A DNA stretch of 64,000 nt from NCBI GenBank assembly GCA_027493625.1, contig JAOSKM010000003.1:787028-851027 (forward strand), given 5' to 3'. Position numbers and translations under genes: made by a program. This document shows, piece by piece, positions 1 to 9,449 of this stretch. The notes beneath the pieces were generated by a model. The model searched no databases, was not told the DNA's origin, and was given only the letters and a program-made list of their open reading frames with translations. The first letter of the stretch is position 1. Every line of letters begins with the position of its first letter. Source of the stretch: Planctomycetota bacterium (GTDB taxonomy: Bacteria; Planctomycetota; UBA8742; UBA2392).

Positions 1-3000
1 TGAAGCGCCCCGGGCCCAGCACCAGCTTGCGGCGCACCACCAGGTCGCCGTCCTCAATGCGGAACTTCAGCTCATAGACCAGCGGCGCGGTCGGGTACAG
101 CAGGTCCTTGGGCAGGTCCTTGAAAACGTAACCCTTGGGCGGGCTGATGCGGATTTCGTCTGTCTGCACCAGGTCGAAGTCCAGCACCACGTCGAACTCG
201 CGCTTGCGCGCCCCCACCAGCAGCGAAAGCAGGCGCCCCAGCTTCTCGCCCGGCAGCGCCAGTGACAGGCCGTCCGCGGTCGCGGTCGCGAGTTGCTTTA
301 CTTCGCCGTCGTACTCCTGCACCAGCGGCTCGCCCACCTCGCCGATTTTCGGGAAGCGGCACTCGCTGACCTCGAAGCCCTTGAAGTGCTGGGCCAGGTC
401 GGACTCCAGCTCGTTGCACAGCTCGTCGTTGGGCGCGGTGCGCATGTACTCTTTCAGGCCGTAGGAGCGTTCACCCCGCACGGTGATCGAGCCCTCCAGT
501 TTCGCGCTGCCGTCGGCGTTCAGCTTGATGTGAACACGGTTCTCGAAGCGATCTTTTTCGCGGTCGCCGCCCGGCAGGTGCACCAGGCTGTACTCGCCCC
601 CTTCCCACAGGATCACCGGCGCGTGGAACATGCGGGCCGGGATGTCACCGAAGGGGCGCAGCCTCTCCGACAGGTCGAGGAACACTCGGCCGCCGTCGTT
701 GCCGCGCACCACCACGTAGAAGGTCTCGAAGTCCTCCTTGTGCGGGTACGCCCAGTGCGGGCGCGGCAGGCTTTCCTCGGGCGGGCGCTTGTAGACCGCC
801 GGCGGGTCGGCGACGGCGAAACCCAGCTTGATGCCGGCCGCGGCGCAGAGCGAGATGAAAAGTTCCTCGCGTTCGCCGGCGCCCGATTTCAGGGCCTGGT
901 GGGCGTTCCATGCGTCGCCCAGTGTGGTGAAGCGCGCGTTCAGCCAGGTGTAGATGCTGCGGGCCTTGTCTTCGTCGGTGTCGAAATCTTTGGCCAGCGC
1001 GAGCGCGGCTTCGCGGATCAGCGGCGTGTCCATCACCTGGCGCAGACCGTCATCGGCGACCTGGCGGGCGCGTTCGCGCCAGTCGCGCGGGCGCACGCAC
1101 TCGATCCACGGTATGACTTCCAGCGGCGAGGGCATGAACTGCTCCTGCTCGGGCAGGCGCGGGTTACGCACGTCCCAGGTGCGCACCAGCAGCTCGCCGG
1201 CAGCTTCCTCCGTGATGGTCGCGCCCGGGTCGCCGGCGGCCAGGTTGTGATAGACCACGTTGATGGACATGGCCCTGGGCGCGATCATCACCCAGCGGCT
1301 GATGGCGAACGGCTCACTGAGATGCTGGTCAATGAAATAGAAGGCGTCGCCGTTCAGCGTCTCGTGCGGGCCGCCGTCCACGCGCTGCACGTAGGCGATG
1401 TCCAGCAGCGCGCCGATTTCGACACCCGGGAACTCGACCAGCCCGCCCGGCTGCGAAATCGGCTCCAGCACCGTGCCGTCGGCCTTGATGGTGCGGGCGA
1501 CCACCAGCTCGCCGGGGATTCGTTCACGGCCGCGGGCATCCACGCCGTCCTGGGTAAGAATCTTGCGCACCTGGTGCACGTAGTTGAGCGAGCTGCCGTC
1601 TGGCAGCACGTACTGGATCTGCTCGTCCAGGATCAGCGCGCTGGCGGCGCGGGGGAACTGCTCGCGGCTGATGTCGTGCTTCAGCATCTCTTCCCAGTTG
1701 ACCGCGTAGCTTGACCAGAAGTCTTCGCTCTCGCCGCGCATGCGCTGCAGCTGGCGGCGCGCCAGGTGGTGGCCGGGGTCGACCTCCAGGGTGCGCTCAA
1801 GGTACTTCGCGCCCAGCTCCTGGTTGCCCAGTTGCAGGCAGACACTCGCGCACTGGTACAGCTCGCGCTCGGGGCGTTCGCTGCGCCGGGCCAGCTCTTC
1901 GTACACCTTCATGCACTCGGTGAGGTTGCCGTTGGCGGCCAGCAGCTCGGCGAGGCGGCCCTGCAGGAAGTCGCTGCCCGGGTCGGCCGTGACCAGCATG
2001 CGCATGTACTTGAGGGCCTGCTCGATTTCGCCGGTTCGCGCCAGCGTGCTGGCAAGCGAAAGCAGCGTGTCCGGGTCGCCGGGCTGAAGCGCGAGGCGCT
2101 TGTGGTCCAGCTCGACCTCGCGGGCCAGCGCGCCCGCGGCGCCATAGAAATTCGAAGCCGCGGCCAGCACCGGCATGGCGTCGGGCGCGTCGTTCAGCGC
2201 GGCCTTCAAGGCGGCTTCCTGCTCCGTGGGCCAGCCGGCATCGCGGAACACCTGGGCGAGCTGCAGGTGCACGCGCCACTTCGCCGGCGTGTGCTCAAGG
2301 GCGCCGCGCAGCAGCGCCGCCGCCTCGCGGTAGCGCTCGTCGCCGGAGAGCAGGCGGGCTTTCTCGAAGATCGCGGGTACCAGGGCGGGGTCGGCCTGCA
2401 GCAACTCGTCGGTGGCGGCGCGTGCCAGCTTGCGCGCCTCGCTGCCGCTGTACAGCGGGTTGCGCCCGATCCAGTACAGCCATGCCAGCCGCACCAGCGG
2501 CTCATCGGGCAGCAGCTTCACGGCGTTGTCGGCCTCCACACCGGCGCGCTCGCGCAGGCCCAGCAACTCAAAGGCCTCCGCCCCTCCCAGGCTGGACAGC
2601 GCCTCGAGCCGCGGCGCCCCGGAAGCGCGTCCCGCGGCCGGGTAGAATTCGATGTGGGTGATCTCGGCCAGGGTCGCCAGCTGCTGGGCCGGCTTCTGTC
2701 CGCCCGCGATCGCCAGCTTCGGCGCGCCGGCCTTGGGCGCTTCGGCCAGCACGCCCTGCAGCGGGCGGCCGCGCCGGTCGCGCGCCAGGATGCGCAGGCT
2801 GGAGATGCTGCTCAGCTTCACCAGCACCAGGTTACGCCCGCGCTTGAGCTTGACCCCCAGCGAGAACTCGCTGGGCACACGTTCGCGGCGCGAGTCGGCG
2901 TCCAGCAGGTACTTGCCGTTCAGCCAGATCTTGCCCGGGCAGCCGAGCGCGAAGTGCAGCTCGGCATCGCGGTCTTCATCCGAGATCAGCACCGTTGCCA

Positions 3001-3625
3001 CGTAGTAGCCGTAGCCCGCCCAGCGCTGCTGCCCGTACAGCTCGAGCTCGAACTCCAGCGGGTTGTAGTGGCGCACCGGGCGCCACTTTACGCGGCCGTA
3101 AGCGCCTTCGTACTCGGCATCGAAATCGAGCATCACCTCGGGCGGGAATACGTCGTCGTGGGCGGGCGCCACGCCGTCGGCAAAGGGCCCGATGTACGCG
3201 GCCTCGGTGATGCCTCCCCAGCGCTGTGCGGTGGCGTGCCAGGCCAGGTTCGTGCTGAAGCGGCGCTCGAGGCGCAGCCAGGCGTCCACGTACTCCTGCG
3301 GCCGGAAACCGCAGGCCTTGAAGTCGTCCCTGGCCAGCTTGCCCAGCGCCTCGCGCAACGGGCGCAGGTCGGCCAGATCGGACTGCATGGCCATCAGCCG
3401 CCGCAGCGCGAACAGCGAAGACGCGCGGGTTGGGCTTTCCTCGATCAGCTTGAGCAGGTTACCGGCATAGGCGTCCAGGTCGCCGCTCTTGAGCGTGGAG
3501 TCCAGGTACACGCGCTCCAAGCGGCCGGTCCAGTCTTTCACTTCCTGTTCGTCCAGCTTGATCCCCTGCCCGCGCAGCAGGGGCGCGAGCAGGCACAGCA
3601 TCAGGCAGGCGGCGGTCAGTCGCAT
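1..3625 (-). CDS. Secreted TPR/DUF3857-type protein with a degenerate transglutaminase domain (partial, runs off left edge)
   Basis: The reading frame starts at an ATG at 3625 and stays open to base 1, giving about 1208 residues without a stop. It begins with a signal peptide (MRLTAACLMLCLLAPLLRGQ), followed by a beta-sandwich-like segment around residues 150-270 (motif GKIWLNGKYLL), a TPR-rich middle (roughly 330-620), and a DUF3857/transglutaminase-like half. It is a tandem paralogue of the next gene (3634-7434) and starts 8 bp after that gene's stop, behind an AAGTAAGGAAG ribosome site, so the two are probably co-transcribed. The transglutaminase cysteine segment (GDCKDKALL in the neighbour) reads SGAGEREEL here, near residue 915, and the active-site histidine is also not evident. 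I infer a secreted, catalytically dead paralogue. Its substrate is unknown. Confidence 0.85.
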   Translation of the reverse strand, partial: MRLTAACLMLCLLAPLLRGQGIKLDEQEVKDWTGRLERVYLDSTLKSGDLDAYAGNLLKLIEESPTRASSLFALRRLMAMQSDLADLRPLREALGKLARDDFKACGFRPQEYVDAWLRLERRFSTNLAWHATAQRWGGITEAAYIGPFADGVAPAHDDVFPPEVMLDFDAEYEGAYGRVKWRPVRHYNPLEFELELYGQQRWAGYGYYVATVLISDEDRDAELHFALGCPGKIWLNGKYLLDADSRRERVPSEFSLGVKLKRGRNLVLVKLSSISSLRILARDRRGRPLQGVLAEAPKAGAPKLAIAGGQKPAQQLATLAEITHIEFYPAAGRASGAPRLEALSSLGGAEAFELLGLRERAGVEADNAVKLLPDEPLVRLAWLYWIGRNPLYSGSEARKLARAATDELLQADPALVPAIFEKARLLSGDERYREAAALLRGALEHTPAKWRVHLQLAQVFRDAGWPTEQEAALKAALNDAPDAMPVLAAASNFYGAAGALAREVELDHKRLALQPGDPDTLLSLASTLARTGEIEQALKYMRMLVTADPGSDFLQGRLAELLAANGNLTECMKVYEELARRSERPERELYQCASVCLQLGNQELGAKYLERTLEVDPGHHLARRQLQRMRGESEDFWSSYAVNWEEMLKHDISREQFPRAASALILDEQIQYVLPDGSSLNYVHQVRKILTQDGVDARGRERIPGELVVARTIKADGTVLEPISQPGGLVEFPGVEIGALLDIAYVQRVDGGPHETLNGDAFYFIDQHLSEPFAISRWVMIAPRAMSINVVYHNLAAGDPGATITEEAAGELLVRTWDVRNPRLPEQEQFMPSPLEVIPWIECVRPRDWRERARQVADDGLRQVMDTPLIREAALALAKDFDTDEDKARSIYTWLNARFTTLGDAWNAHQALKSGAGEREELFISLCAAAGIKLGFAVADPPAVYKRPPEESLPRPHWAYPHKEDFETFYVVVRGNDGGRVFLDLSERLRPFGDIPARMFHAPVILWEGGEYSLVHLPGGDREKDRFENRVHIKLNADGSAKLEGSITVRGERSYGLKEYMRTAPNDELCNELESDLAQHFKGFEVSECRFPKIGEVGEPLVQEYDGEVKQLATATADGLSLALPGEKLGRLLSLLVGARKREFDVVLDFDLVQTDEIRISPPKGYVFKDLPKDLLYPTAPLVYELKFRIEDGDLVVRRKLVLGPGRF

Positions 3626-3633
3626 GGGCTTCC

Positions 3634-6600
3634 TTACTTGGTCAGCTTGATGGTCGCCTGCTCGGCAGAGTCGAACTGGATCAGCTTGCGGCGGAACTCG
3701 GGGTAGTCTTTCGCGGCGACGGTGCCGCCCAGCAGTGAATAGTCACGGGTCACGGTCAGTACGCCGTCTTTCTGCTCAAGCTTCAGGGCCAGCTTCGCGT
3801 TCGCGTGCTCGAGCTGCAGGGCCTCGGGCAGTTTCGCCATGCTGTAGCCTTTCGGCAGCTTGAAGCGCGTGACGCTGAGCCTGCGGAACGGCGCGGGCGT
3901 CAGCAGGTCGGTGCGCCGCGTGGTCAGCGCCGCGAACTCGGTCTGCGTCCACTCCCGCGGGTCAAGCGCGGTGCGGAACTCGATGCGGCCGTCCTTGGTG
4001 GCGTAGGCGTTGGGCAGCTCGACCGTGAAGGTGATGCGCGGCGCGGCGTCCAGGTTCATCAGGTCGCCGACCTCGATTGCGCTTGCCCGGGCACCCGGGA
4101 AGAACTCGGACCACTCCAGCTCGATGCGTTTCTTGCGGTCGCCCTCGCGCTCGTAGCGCGCGCGCAGGATGCTGGCGCTGTCGCCGACGGCGCTGCGGAT
4201 GACGTTGAGCTTCAGTGTGCCGCCGGGCGCGAACTCGACCTCGATTTCGTCCGTTTCGCAGTCGTCCTCGGCTTTGCCCCAGGGTATCTGCACCTGCTCG
4301 CCGCCTTCCGGGCGCACGATGATCACCTTGGCGCCGCGGTCACCGGACGACAGCTCGTCGATGCCGTTGTAGGTGGTCGTCCCGTCCACGAACTGGCCCG
4401 TGCCGTCGCTGTACTCGATGTAGGCGATGGCGTGGTTGAAGTGGGCGGGCATCGGCAGCGTGATGTCTTCGACTCCGCGGAAACTCTCAAGGCTGATGAT
4501 CACCGGGTGGGCCGTGATGCCGGCGATCTTCAGCATCGTGCAGATCAGCAGGGCCTTGTCCTTGCAGTCGCCGATGCAGCGCGCGAATACCGCGCCGGCG
4601 CTGAAAGGCTTGTAGCCGTGCACGCCGAAGTGCCAGTCGGCGTTGTAGCGCACCTGCGTCACCACCCAGTTGTAAATCGCCGTGGCTTTGGCCTTTTCGG
4701 TGGCGAGCCCCTGGGTCAGCTCACGCACCTTGGCGGTCATTTCCGGCGTGGGCTCCATCTGCTTCTTGATCAGGTTGTGGTACCAGCGGCCGAACTCCTG
4801 CCAGTTGGCGTAGGTGCTGAGCTGCACCGTGGCGCTGCGCTGGTGCAGCGGCGGCGCCAGCGGCTCGTCGTGCAGCTTGGGCAGGTCCTTCGCCCGGTAG
4901 CTCCAGACTTCGCGGCCTTGCACGCTTTGCGTCTCGCGCTTGGGCGCCGCGCCCGTGCTGTACTCGTGAAATTTGCGGCCGGGGGGCAGCACCCAGGCGT
5001 AGCGGACTTCGTGAACGGGGACGAAGTCGGAGAACGTGTTGCGCGCGCCGTAGAAGTCGCCGAAGAAGCTCTGTTCGCGGTCCGTGACACGGAAGCGCAC
5101 CTGCACAACGTCGCCGATTTCCAGCGGCGGGAAGTTGGCGCTGAAGCGCGAGCGCCGGCCCTCTTCATAGTCGCCGTCCGCGTGCCACAGGCGGGCCTCG
5201 ACGCAGCGCCCCTGCTGCTCGGAGTAGGCCGGCACCGGGATGCGCTGCAGCCATTCGCGGCCATTGTCGTTGGTGATGCGGTAGGCTTCCTGGATGTACT
5301 GGCTGGTGGTGCCGTCCTCATTGACGACCACGATTTCGTCGCGATAGACCACCTCGTAGGGATTGTCTTCATCCACGGGCCGCTGCAGCGCGAGCTGGAT
5401 GCGCTGCTCAATGTTCTCCTGCAGCGCGGCCTCGAAGGGAGGCTGGCCGCCTTCCAGGTACTCGAGGTAGCGCTCGATGTCTTCGCGCTTGGGGTTGGCC
5501 TCCAGCGCGGCGGCGTAGGTGTCCAGCGCCTTCTGTTTCAGCTCGACGGCCGTGTCGCCTTGGCTGGCGTCGGCCCAGCCGCTGTAGACGCCGGCCAGTT
5601 TTTCGAGCAGCACGTCGTCGCGGGGCGCGATCTCGAGGGCCTTGGTCAGCTCGCGCTCGGCCAGCGAGTACTTTTCCGAGTACATGAACAGCGCAGCCAG
5701 TTCCTTCGCGGCCGAGGTGTCGAAGGGGTCCAGCTTGCGGGTGTCGGCCGCGAGCTTGAGTGCCGTCTGCAGGTCGCCTCGGCTGGCGGCGCGCTCCAGC
5801 AGGCGTGCGCGCGAGTAGGTGTCGGCGAAATCGGATTTCAGTGCCCTGGTGAACAGCTCGTTGCTGAGCTTGTAGTCGCGGCGCAGCCCGGCGTAGTAGG
5901 CCGAGAAGCGCAGCACGTTGGCGTCTTCCGGGAACTGTTGCAGCAGGGTTGCCAGCTCGCGCTCGACCTCAATGTCGAGGCCCTTCATCAGCACCACTCT
6001 TGACGCGTAAATACGCGCCTCGGTCCAGCCCGGGTTGGCCTTCACGGCGGCCTGGGCGTACTCGTCGGCGAGCGCCGGGTTGGCAAAGGTGGTGGTGTAG
6101 TACTGCGAAAGCTCAAGCGCCGCGCGCGCCGCCTGGGGGTCAAGCTCCAGGCATTGTTTTAATAGTTCGCGCCGGCGGTTCTCCTCACGGCCGGCCGAGA
6201 AGCGCGCCGAGCTGCGGTTGGCCCAGGCGGCGAGGTAGCTTAGCACTGCGTACTCGGCGGCATGTGCCGCACGGTCGATTCCGGTCGATTTCTCGAATGA
6301 CTCTAGCGCTTCGGCAAGTGCTGTGCGGGGAAATGAACTGTGCTTGTCTCTAGCAGGATGGAGCAACTCGCTGATGGCATCCCGCAGTTTTGAATAGAGA
6401 GGATTTTCGGCGAGGTCGACGTTCCTGGGACACTTCAAGTCCGTGTTCGCATCAATTGCGGCACTGAACTCCTCATCTGACTGGGCCTGTCGCCACTTCC
6501 CGGGCTCGGCAAGCCTGATCCGCAATCGCCAGTCCGATTCAGCGACCCCCGACTTGACGAGCAGCAGGTTCCAGCCCTGCTTCAGATGCAGCCGGTAGCT

Positions 6601-7434
6601 GATATCCTGGCTGAATCCCAACGGGCGCTCGACGTCAACTTCCAGCACTTCGAGTCCGAGCGGGTGATCTGACGATATCTCCTTTCCTTCCAGGTTCGTC
6701 CAGGTCGTGTTCAAGCGCCAGATTTTCATCGGTCCCGATGAGCCTGCTATCAACGTCGGATTGATATCCGCTTCCGCGTGCAGCGCCGTAAGCATGAAAC
6801 CGGTCGCTTCCGTGTTCGGTCGGAGGGTCGCCGCGAGGTTGACCACTCCATCGACCGGCTCTACCGGAAGTCGGCGGAACCGGACCGGCTGACCATCTTT
6901 ACCTGAGTACTCCCGGGAGAAGTCGAAGCCGGCCTCAGGTTCTTGAACGTCTTCGAAGCCTTGACCCCGGTCGTTGGGGAACGGGCCGGCAACCCACCAA
7001 CTGGTCAGATGCCCCACTGTGCGCGATACCTTTGCAACGTCGTCCATCCGCCCCACGTGCTTCAGCCGTTCCATGTACAGCCATAGCGTGTGCTGATTCC
7101 ACGCGCCGGTCTTGAACGAGGCGGACAGGTCTCGCAGGTGTGCTTCGTGCCAACCGAGTTCGTCAGCGCAACGCGCCTGCAGCAAGCCCGCAATCGATAC
7201 TGTGAAGTCCTGCTCAGCCCCTGCTTCACGCAATGCTTGGGCCAGTTCATAGCAGCTCTTGAGGTCGCCCCGGATCCAGGCCTGCCACAGCGCGATCTCA
7301 TCCGCGGTCAGCAGCACCGGCTTGGCTTCGGGCTTGGCTTCCGGTTCCGGCGGCGCGTCCTGTGCCGGCGCGGGTACATGACAGAGCGCCAGCAGGGCCA
7401 GCGTCAGCAGCAGTGTGGGCGTGAGTTTTCGCAT
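3634..7434 (-). CDS. Secreted TPR protein with DUF3857 and transglutaminase-like domains
   Basis: This is a 1266-residue protein. I prefer the start at 7434 (MRKLTPTLLLTLALLALC), which begins a clean signal peptide ending near APAQ, over the 14-codon upstream extension. After a beta-sandwich N-terminal region come TPR-like helices (about 390-690), a DUF3857 domain (about 695-830) and a transglutaminase core (about 910-1030). The core has a recognisable catalytic set: Cys in ARCIGDCKDKALL (near 955), His in HFNHAIAYI and Asp in QFVDGTT. Such proteins are exported and are thought to act on peptides or proteins in the cell envelope, but no substrate is known. It is followed 8 bp later by a paralogue (1-3625) that has lost these residues. 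It is divergent from pepA. Confidence 0.9.
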   Translation of the reverse strand: MRKLTPTLLLTLALLALCHVPAPAQDAPPEPEAKPEAKPVLLTADEIALWQAWIRGDLKSCYELAQALREAGAEQDFTVSIAGLLQARCADELGWHEAHLRDLSASFKTGAWNQHTLWLYMERLKHVGRMDDVAKVSRTVGHLTSWWVAGPFPNDRGQGFEDVQEPEAGFDFSREYSGKDGQPVRFRRLPVEPVDGVVNLAATLRPNTEATGFMLTALHAEADINPTLIAGSSGPMKIWRLNTTWTNLEGKEISSDHPLGLEVLEVDVERPLGFSQDISYRLHLKQGWNLLLVKSGVAESDWRLRIRLAEPGKWRQAQSDEEFSAAIDANTDLKCPRNVDLAENPLYSKLRDAISELLHPARDKHSSFPRTALAEALESFEKSTGIDRAAHAAEYAVLSYLAAWANRSSARFSAGREENRRRELLKQCLELDPQAARAALELSQYYTTTFANPALADEYAQAAVKANPGWTEARIYASRVVLMKGLDIEVERELATLLQQFPEDANVLRFSAYYAGLRRDYKLSNELFTRALKSDFADTYSRARLLERAASRGDLQTALKLAADTRKLDPFDTSAAKELAALFMYSEKYSLAERELTKALEIAPRDDVLLEKLAGVYSGWADASQGDTAVELKQKALDTYAAALEANPKREDIERYLEYLEGGQPPFEAALQENIEQRIQLALQRPVDEDNPYEVVYRDEIVVVNEDGTTSQYIQEAYRITNDNGREWLQRIPVPAYSEQQGRCVEARLWHADGDYEEGRRSRFSANFPPLEIGDVVQVRFRVTDREQSFFGDFYGARNTFSDFVPVHEVRYAWVLPPGRKFHEYSTGAAPKRETQSVQGREVWSYRAKDLPKLHDEPLAPPLHQRSATVQLSTYANWQEFGRWYHNLIKKQMEPTPEMTAKVRELTQGLATEKAKATAIYNWVVTQVRYNADWHFGVHGYKPFSAGAVFARCIGDCKDKALLICTMLKIAGITAHPVIISLESFRGVEDITLPMPAHFNHAIAYIEYSDGTGQFVDGTTTYNGIDELSSGDRGAKVIIVRPEGGEQVQIPWGKAEDDCETDEIEVEFAPGGTLKLNVIRSAVGDSASILRARYEREGDRKKRIELEWSEFFPGARASAIEVGDLMNLDAAPRITFTVELPNAYATKDGRIEFRTALDPREWTQTEFAALTTRRTDLLTPAPFRRLSVTRFKLPKGYSMAKLPEALQLEHANAKLALKLEQKDGVLTVTRDYSLLGGTVAAKDYPEFRRKLIQFDSAEQATIKLTK

Positions 7435-7578
7435 GCTTCCTACATTACGTACGGGCCGGCGCCGCGCGACAGACAAAGGCGGCCCGGCCGCTCACACCTG
7501 CTTTGGCCTTGCGCTTGGGGGCAGGGGGTAGGATAGTTCCCGGCCGAACGGATTAACAACTTAGAAAAGAAGGGTGCC

Positions 7579-9057
7579 ATGCAATTCGCATACGCAGACA
7601 ACAGCGCCACGGTGAAGGCCGACGCGCTCCTGGTTCCGGTGTACGAGGGCGGCAAGGGCCTCAACGACTACAAGTACGGCGACAAGCTCGCGAAGCTGTT
7701 CAAGAAGGGCGACTTCGAGGGCAAGGCCGGCAGCAGCCTGATGCTGCACAAGAGCGACGGCGTCGCCGCCGACCGCGTGTTCCTGCTGGGCCTGGGCAAG
7801 AAAGACAAGGACGGCGCCTCGCAGCTGGGTGAGGCCCTGGCCGGCTTCTTCCGCAACGGCGCCATCCACAGCTACAAACTCAAGCACGTCGCCGTCGCCC
7901 TTGAGGCCGTGCACGACGACGCCCAGGCCATCGGCCGCTGGTGCGCCGAAGGCGCGCTGCTGGGCGACTACCACTTCGACGTGCTGTTCAGCAAGAAAGA
8001 CAAGAAGAAGCACCACGCCGGCAAGCTGACACTGGCCGGCGGCAAGGCCGCGGAGCTCAAGAAGGGCGTGGCCTACGGCGAAGTCACGGCCGAGTACACC
8101 GCCCACGCGCGCGACCTGGTGAATGAGCCCAGCAACCGCATCAACCCGGCTACACTGGCCAAGTTCGCGCAGGACATGGCGAAGAAGGTGCCGGGCCTGA
8201 AGTGCACGATCCTGCACAAGGCGGAAATTGAGAAGCTGAAGATGGGTGCCTTCCTGGGCGTCAACCAGGGCAGCGACATCCCCGCCCACCTGATCGTGCT
8301 TGAGTGGAAGGGCGGCGCCGCCAAAGAAGCGCCGATCGCCTACGTCGGCAAGGGCCTGTGCTTTGACTCCGGCGGTTACGACATCAAGCCGGCCGCGGGC
8401 ATGCTGGGCATGAAGATGGACATGGGCGGCGGCGCGGCCACGATCTGCGCCCTGGGCGCGATCGGCAAGCTCAAGCTGAAGGTCAACGCCGTCGGCGTGG
8501 TGCCCGCCACCGAGAACCTGATCAACGGCAAGGCCTACCACCCGGGCAGCGTGCTCACCAGCATGAGCGGCCAGACCATCGAGATCGGCAACACCGACGC
8601 AGAAGGCCGCCTGATCCTGTGCGACGCGCTGACGTACACCCAGCAGAAGTTCAAGCCGCGCGTGGTGGTGGACATGGCAACGCTGACCGGCGCGCAGGTG
8701 GTGGCGCTGGGTGGCAAGGTCGTCGGCCTGATGAGCAACGACGACAAGGTTGCCAAGGGTCTCGAGTCGGCCTTCAAGGCCGTGCACGAGGAAGTGTGGC
8801 GTCTGCCGCTGCCGGAGTTCTATGACAAGCAGCTGGATTCCACGATTGCCGACATGCAGAACATCGGCGGCAACCCGGGCACCGTGACGGCGGGCCTGTT
8901 CCTGCAGCGCTTCATCGACAAGGGCCAGAAGTGGGCGCACCTCGACATCGCCGGCCCGGCCATGAACGACGGCGACGGCTGGAGACTCTGGAGCAAGAAG
9001 AGCGCCACCGGCGCGCCAGTGCGCTCGCTGGTGGAGTTCGCGGAGAACTACAAGTAA
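7579..9057 (+). CDS. pepA: Leucyl aminopeptidase, M17 family
   Basis: The protein has 492 residues, normal for cytosolic M17 aminopeptidases, which remove N-terminal residues from peptides using two metal ions. The signature NTDAEGRLILCDAL is intact. The preceding metal/active-site segments are also present: GKGLCFDSGGYDIKP with the conserved lysine further down in MKMDMGGGAA. The C-terminal catalytic domain is well conserved, while the N-terminal domain (to about residue 170) is divergent, as is usual. The start is supported by an AAGAAGGG ribosome site 6-7 bases upstream. It stands alone, divergent from the 7434 gene, and is followed by a strong intrinsic terminator. Confidence 0.96.
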   Translation: MQFAYADNSATVKADALLVPVYEGGKGLNDYKYGDKLAKLFKKGDFEGKAGSSLMLHKSDGVAADRVFLLGLGKKDKDGASQLGEALAGFFRNGAIHSYKLKHVAVALEAVHDDAQAIGRWCAEGALLGDYHFDVLFSKKDKKKHHAGKLTLAGGKAAELKKGVAYGEVTAEYTAHARDLVNEPSNRINPATLAKFAQDMAKKVPGLKCTILHKAEIEKLKMGAFLGVNQGSDIPAHLIVLEWKGGAAKEAPIAYVGKGLCFDSGGYDIKPAAGMLGMKMDMGGGAATICALGAIGKLKLKVNAVGVVPATENLINGKAYHPGSVLTSMSGQTIEIGNTDAEGRLILCDALTYTQQKFKPRVVVDMATLTGAQVVALGGKVVGLMSNDDKVAKGLESAFKAVHEEVWRLPLPEFYDKQLDSTIADMQNIGGNPGTVTAGLFLQRFIDKGQKWAHLDIAGPAMNDGDGWRLWSKKSATGAPVRSLVEFAENYK

Positions 9058-9072
9058 CCGCAGGCTTCGCGC

Positions 9073-9100
9073 AAAAGGCCCGGCACACGCCGGGCCTTTT
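9073..9100 (+). terminator. Intrinsic terminator after pepA
   Basis: A perfect hairpin (AAGGCCCGGC, ACAC loop, GCCGGGCCTT) begins 16 bp after the pepA stop and ends in a run of T, the standard form of a rho-independent terminator. Confidence 0.85.
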
Positions 9101-9114
9101 CATTTCACGAACAG

Positions 9115-9446
9115 CGGTCGTCCACGAAGGACACCAAGGCCACCAAGGATCTTCTGTCGTGGCGTGACCTTGCGTGAACACGGTGCTTGCGTCGAACTGC
9201 AGCCTCGCACAGAGACCGCAGAGTCCGCCGAGAAAGGCAGACGTGTCCGGCCTCTCTGTGTTCTCTATGTGCTCTGTCCGGGGCTGTTCTTTGCGTCCTT
9301 CGCGAACTTCGCGTCACTCTTCCTGTGTCGCCGCAAACTGCCGATGGACCACGAAAACACGAAAACACAAAAGGTACTGCCACGAAAAACAGCTTCGTTT
9401 GGTGCGCCTTTCTTTTTGTGCTTTTGTGTTTTCGTGGCCCAAACGC
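9115..9446. repeat. Nested imperfect palindromes (CCACGAAGG / CACAGAG / CACGAAAACAC repeats)
   Basis: This gap of about 350 bp between pepA and modC holds no credible gene. It contains CCACGAAGGACACC-type repeats (9119-9150), a CACAGAGACCGCAGAG segment paired with an inverted CTCTGTGTTCTCTATG segment (about 9208-9282), and ACCACGAAAACACGAAAACAC paired with its inverse TTTTGTGTTTTCGTGG (about 9349-9440). Similar CCACGAAGG stretches recur at 40430 and 63140, so this is a dispersed family. The last palindrome could also serve as a terminator for modC. Confidence 0.7.
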
Positions 9447-9449
9447 CGT

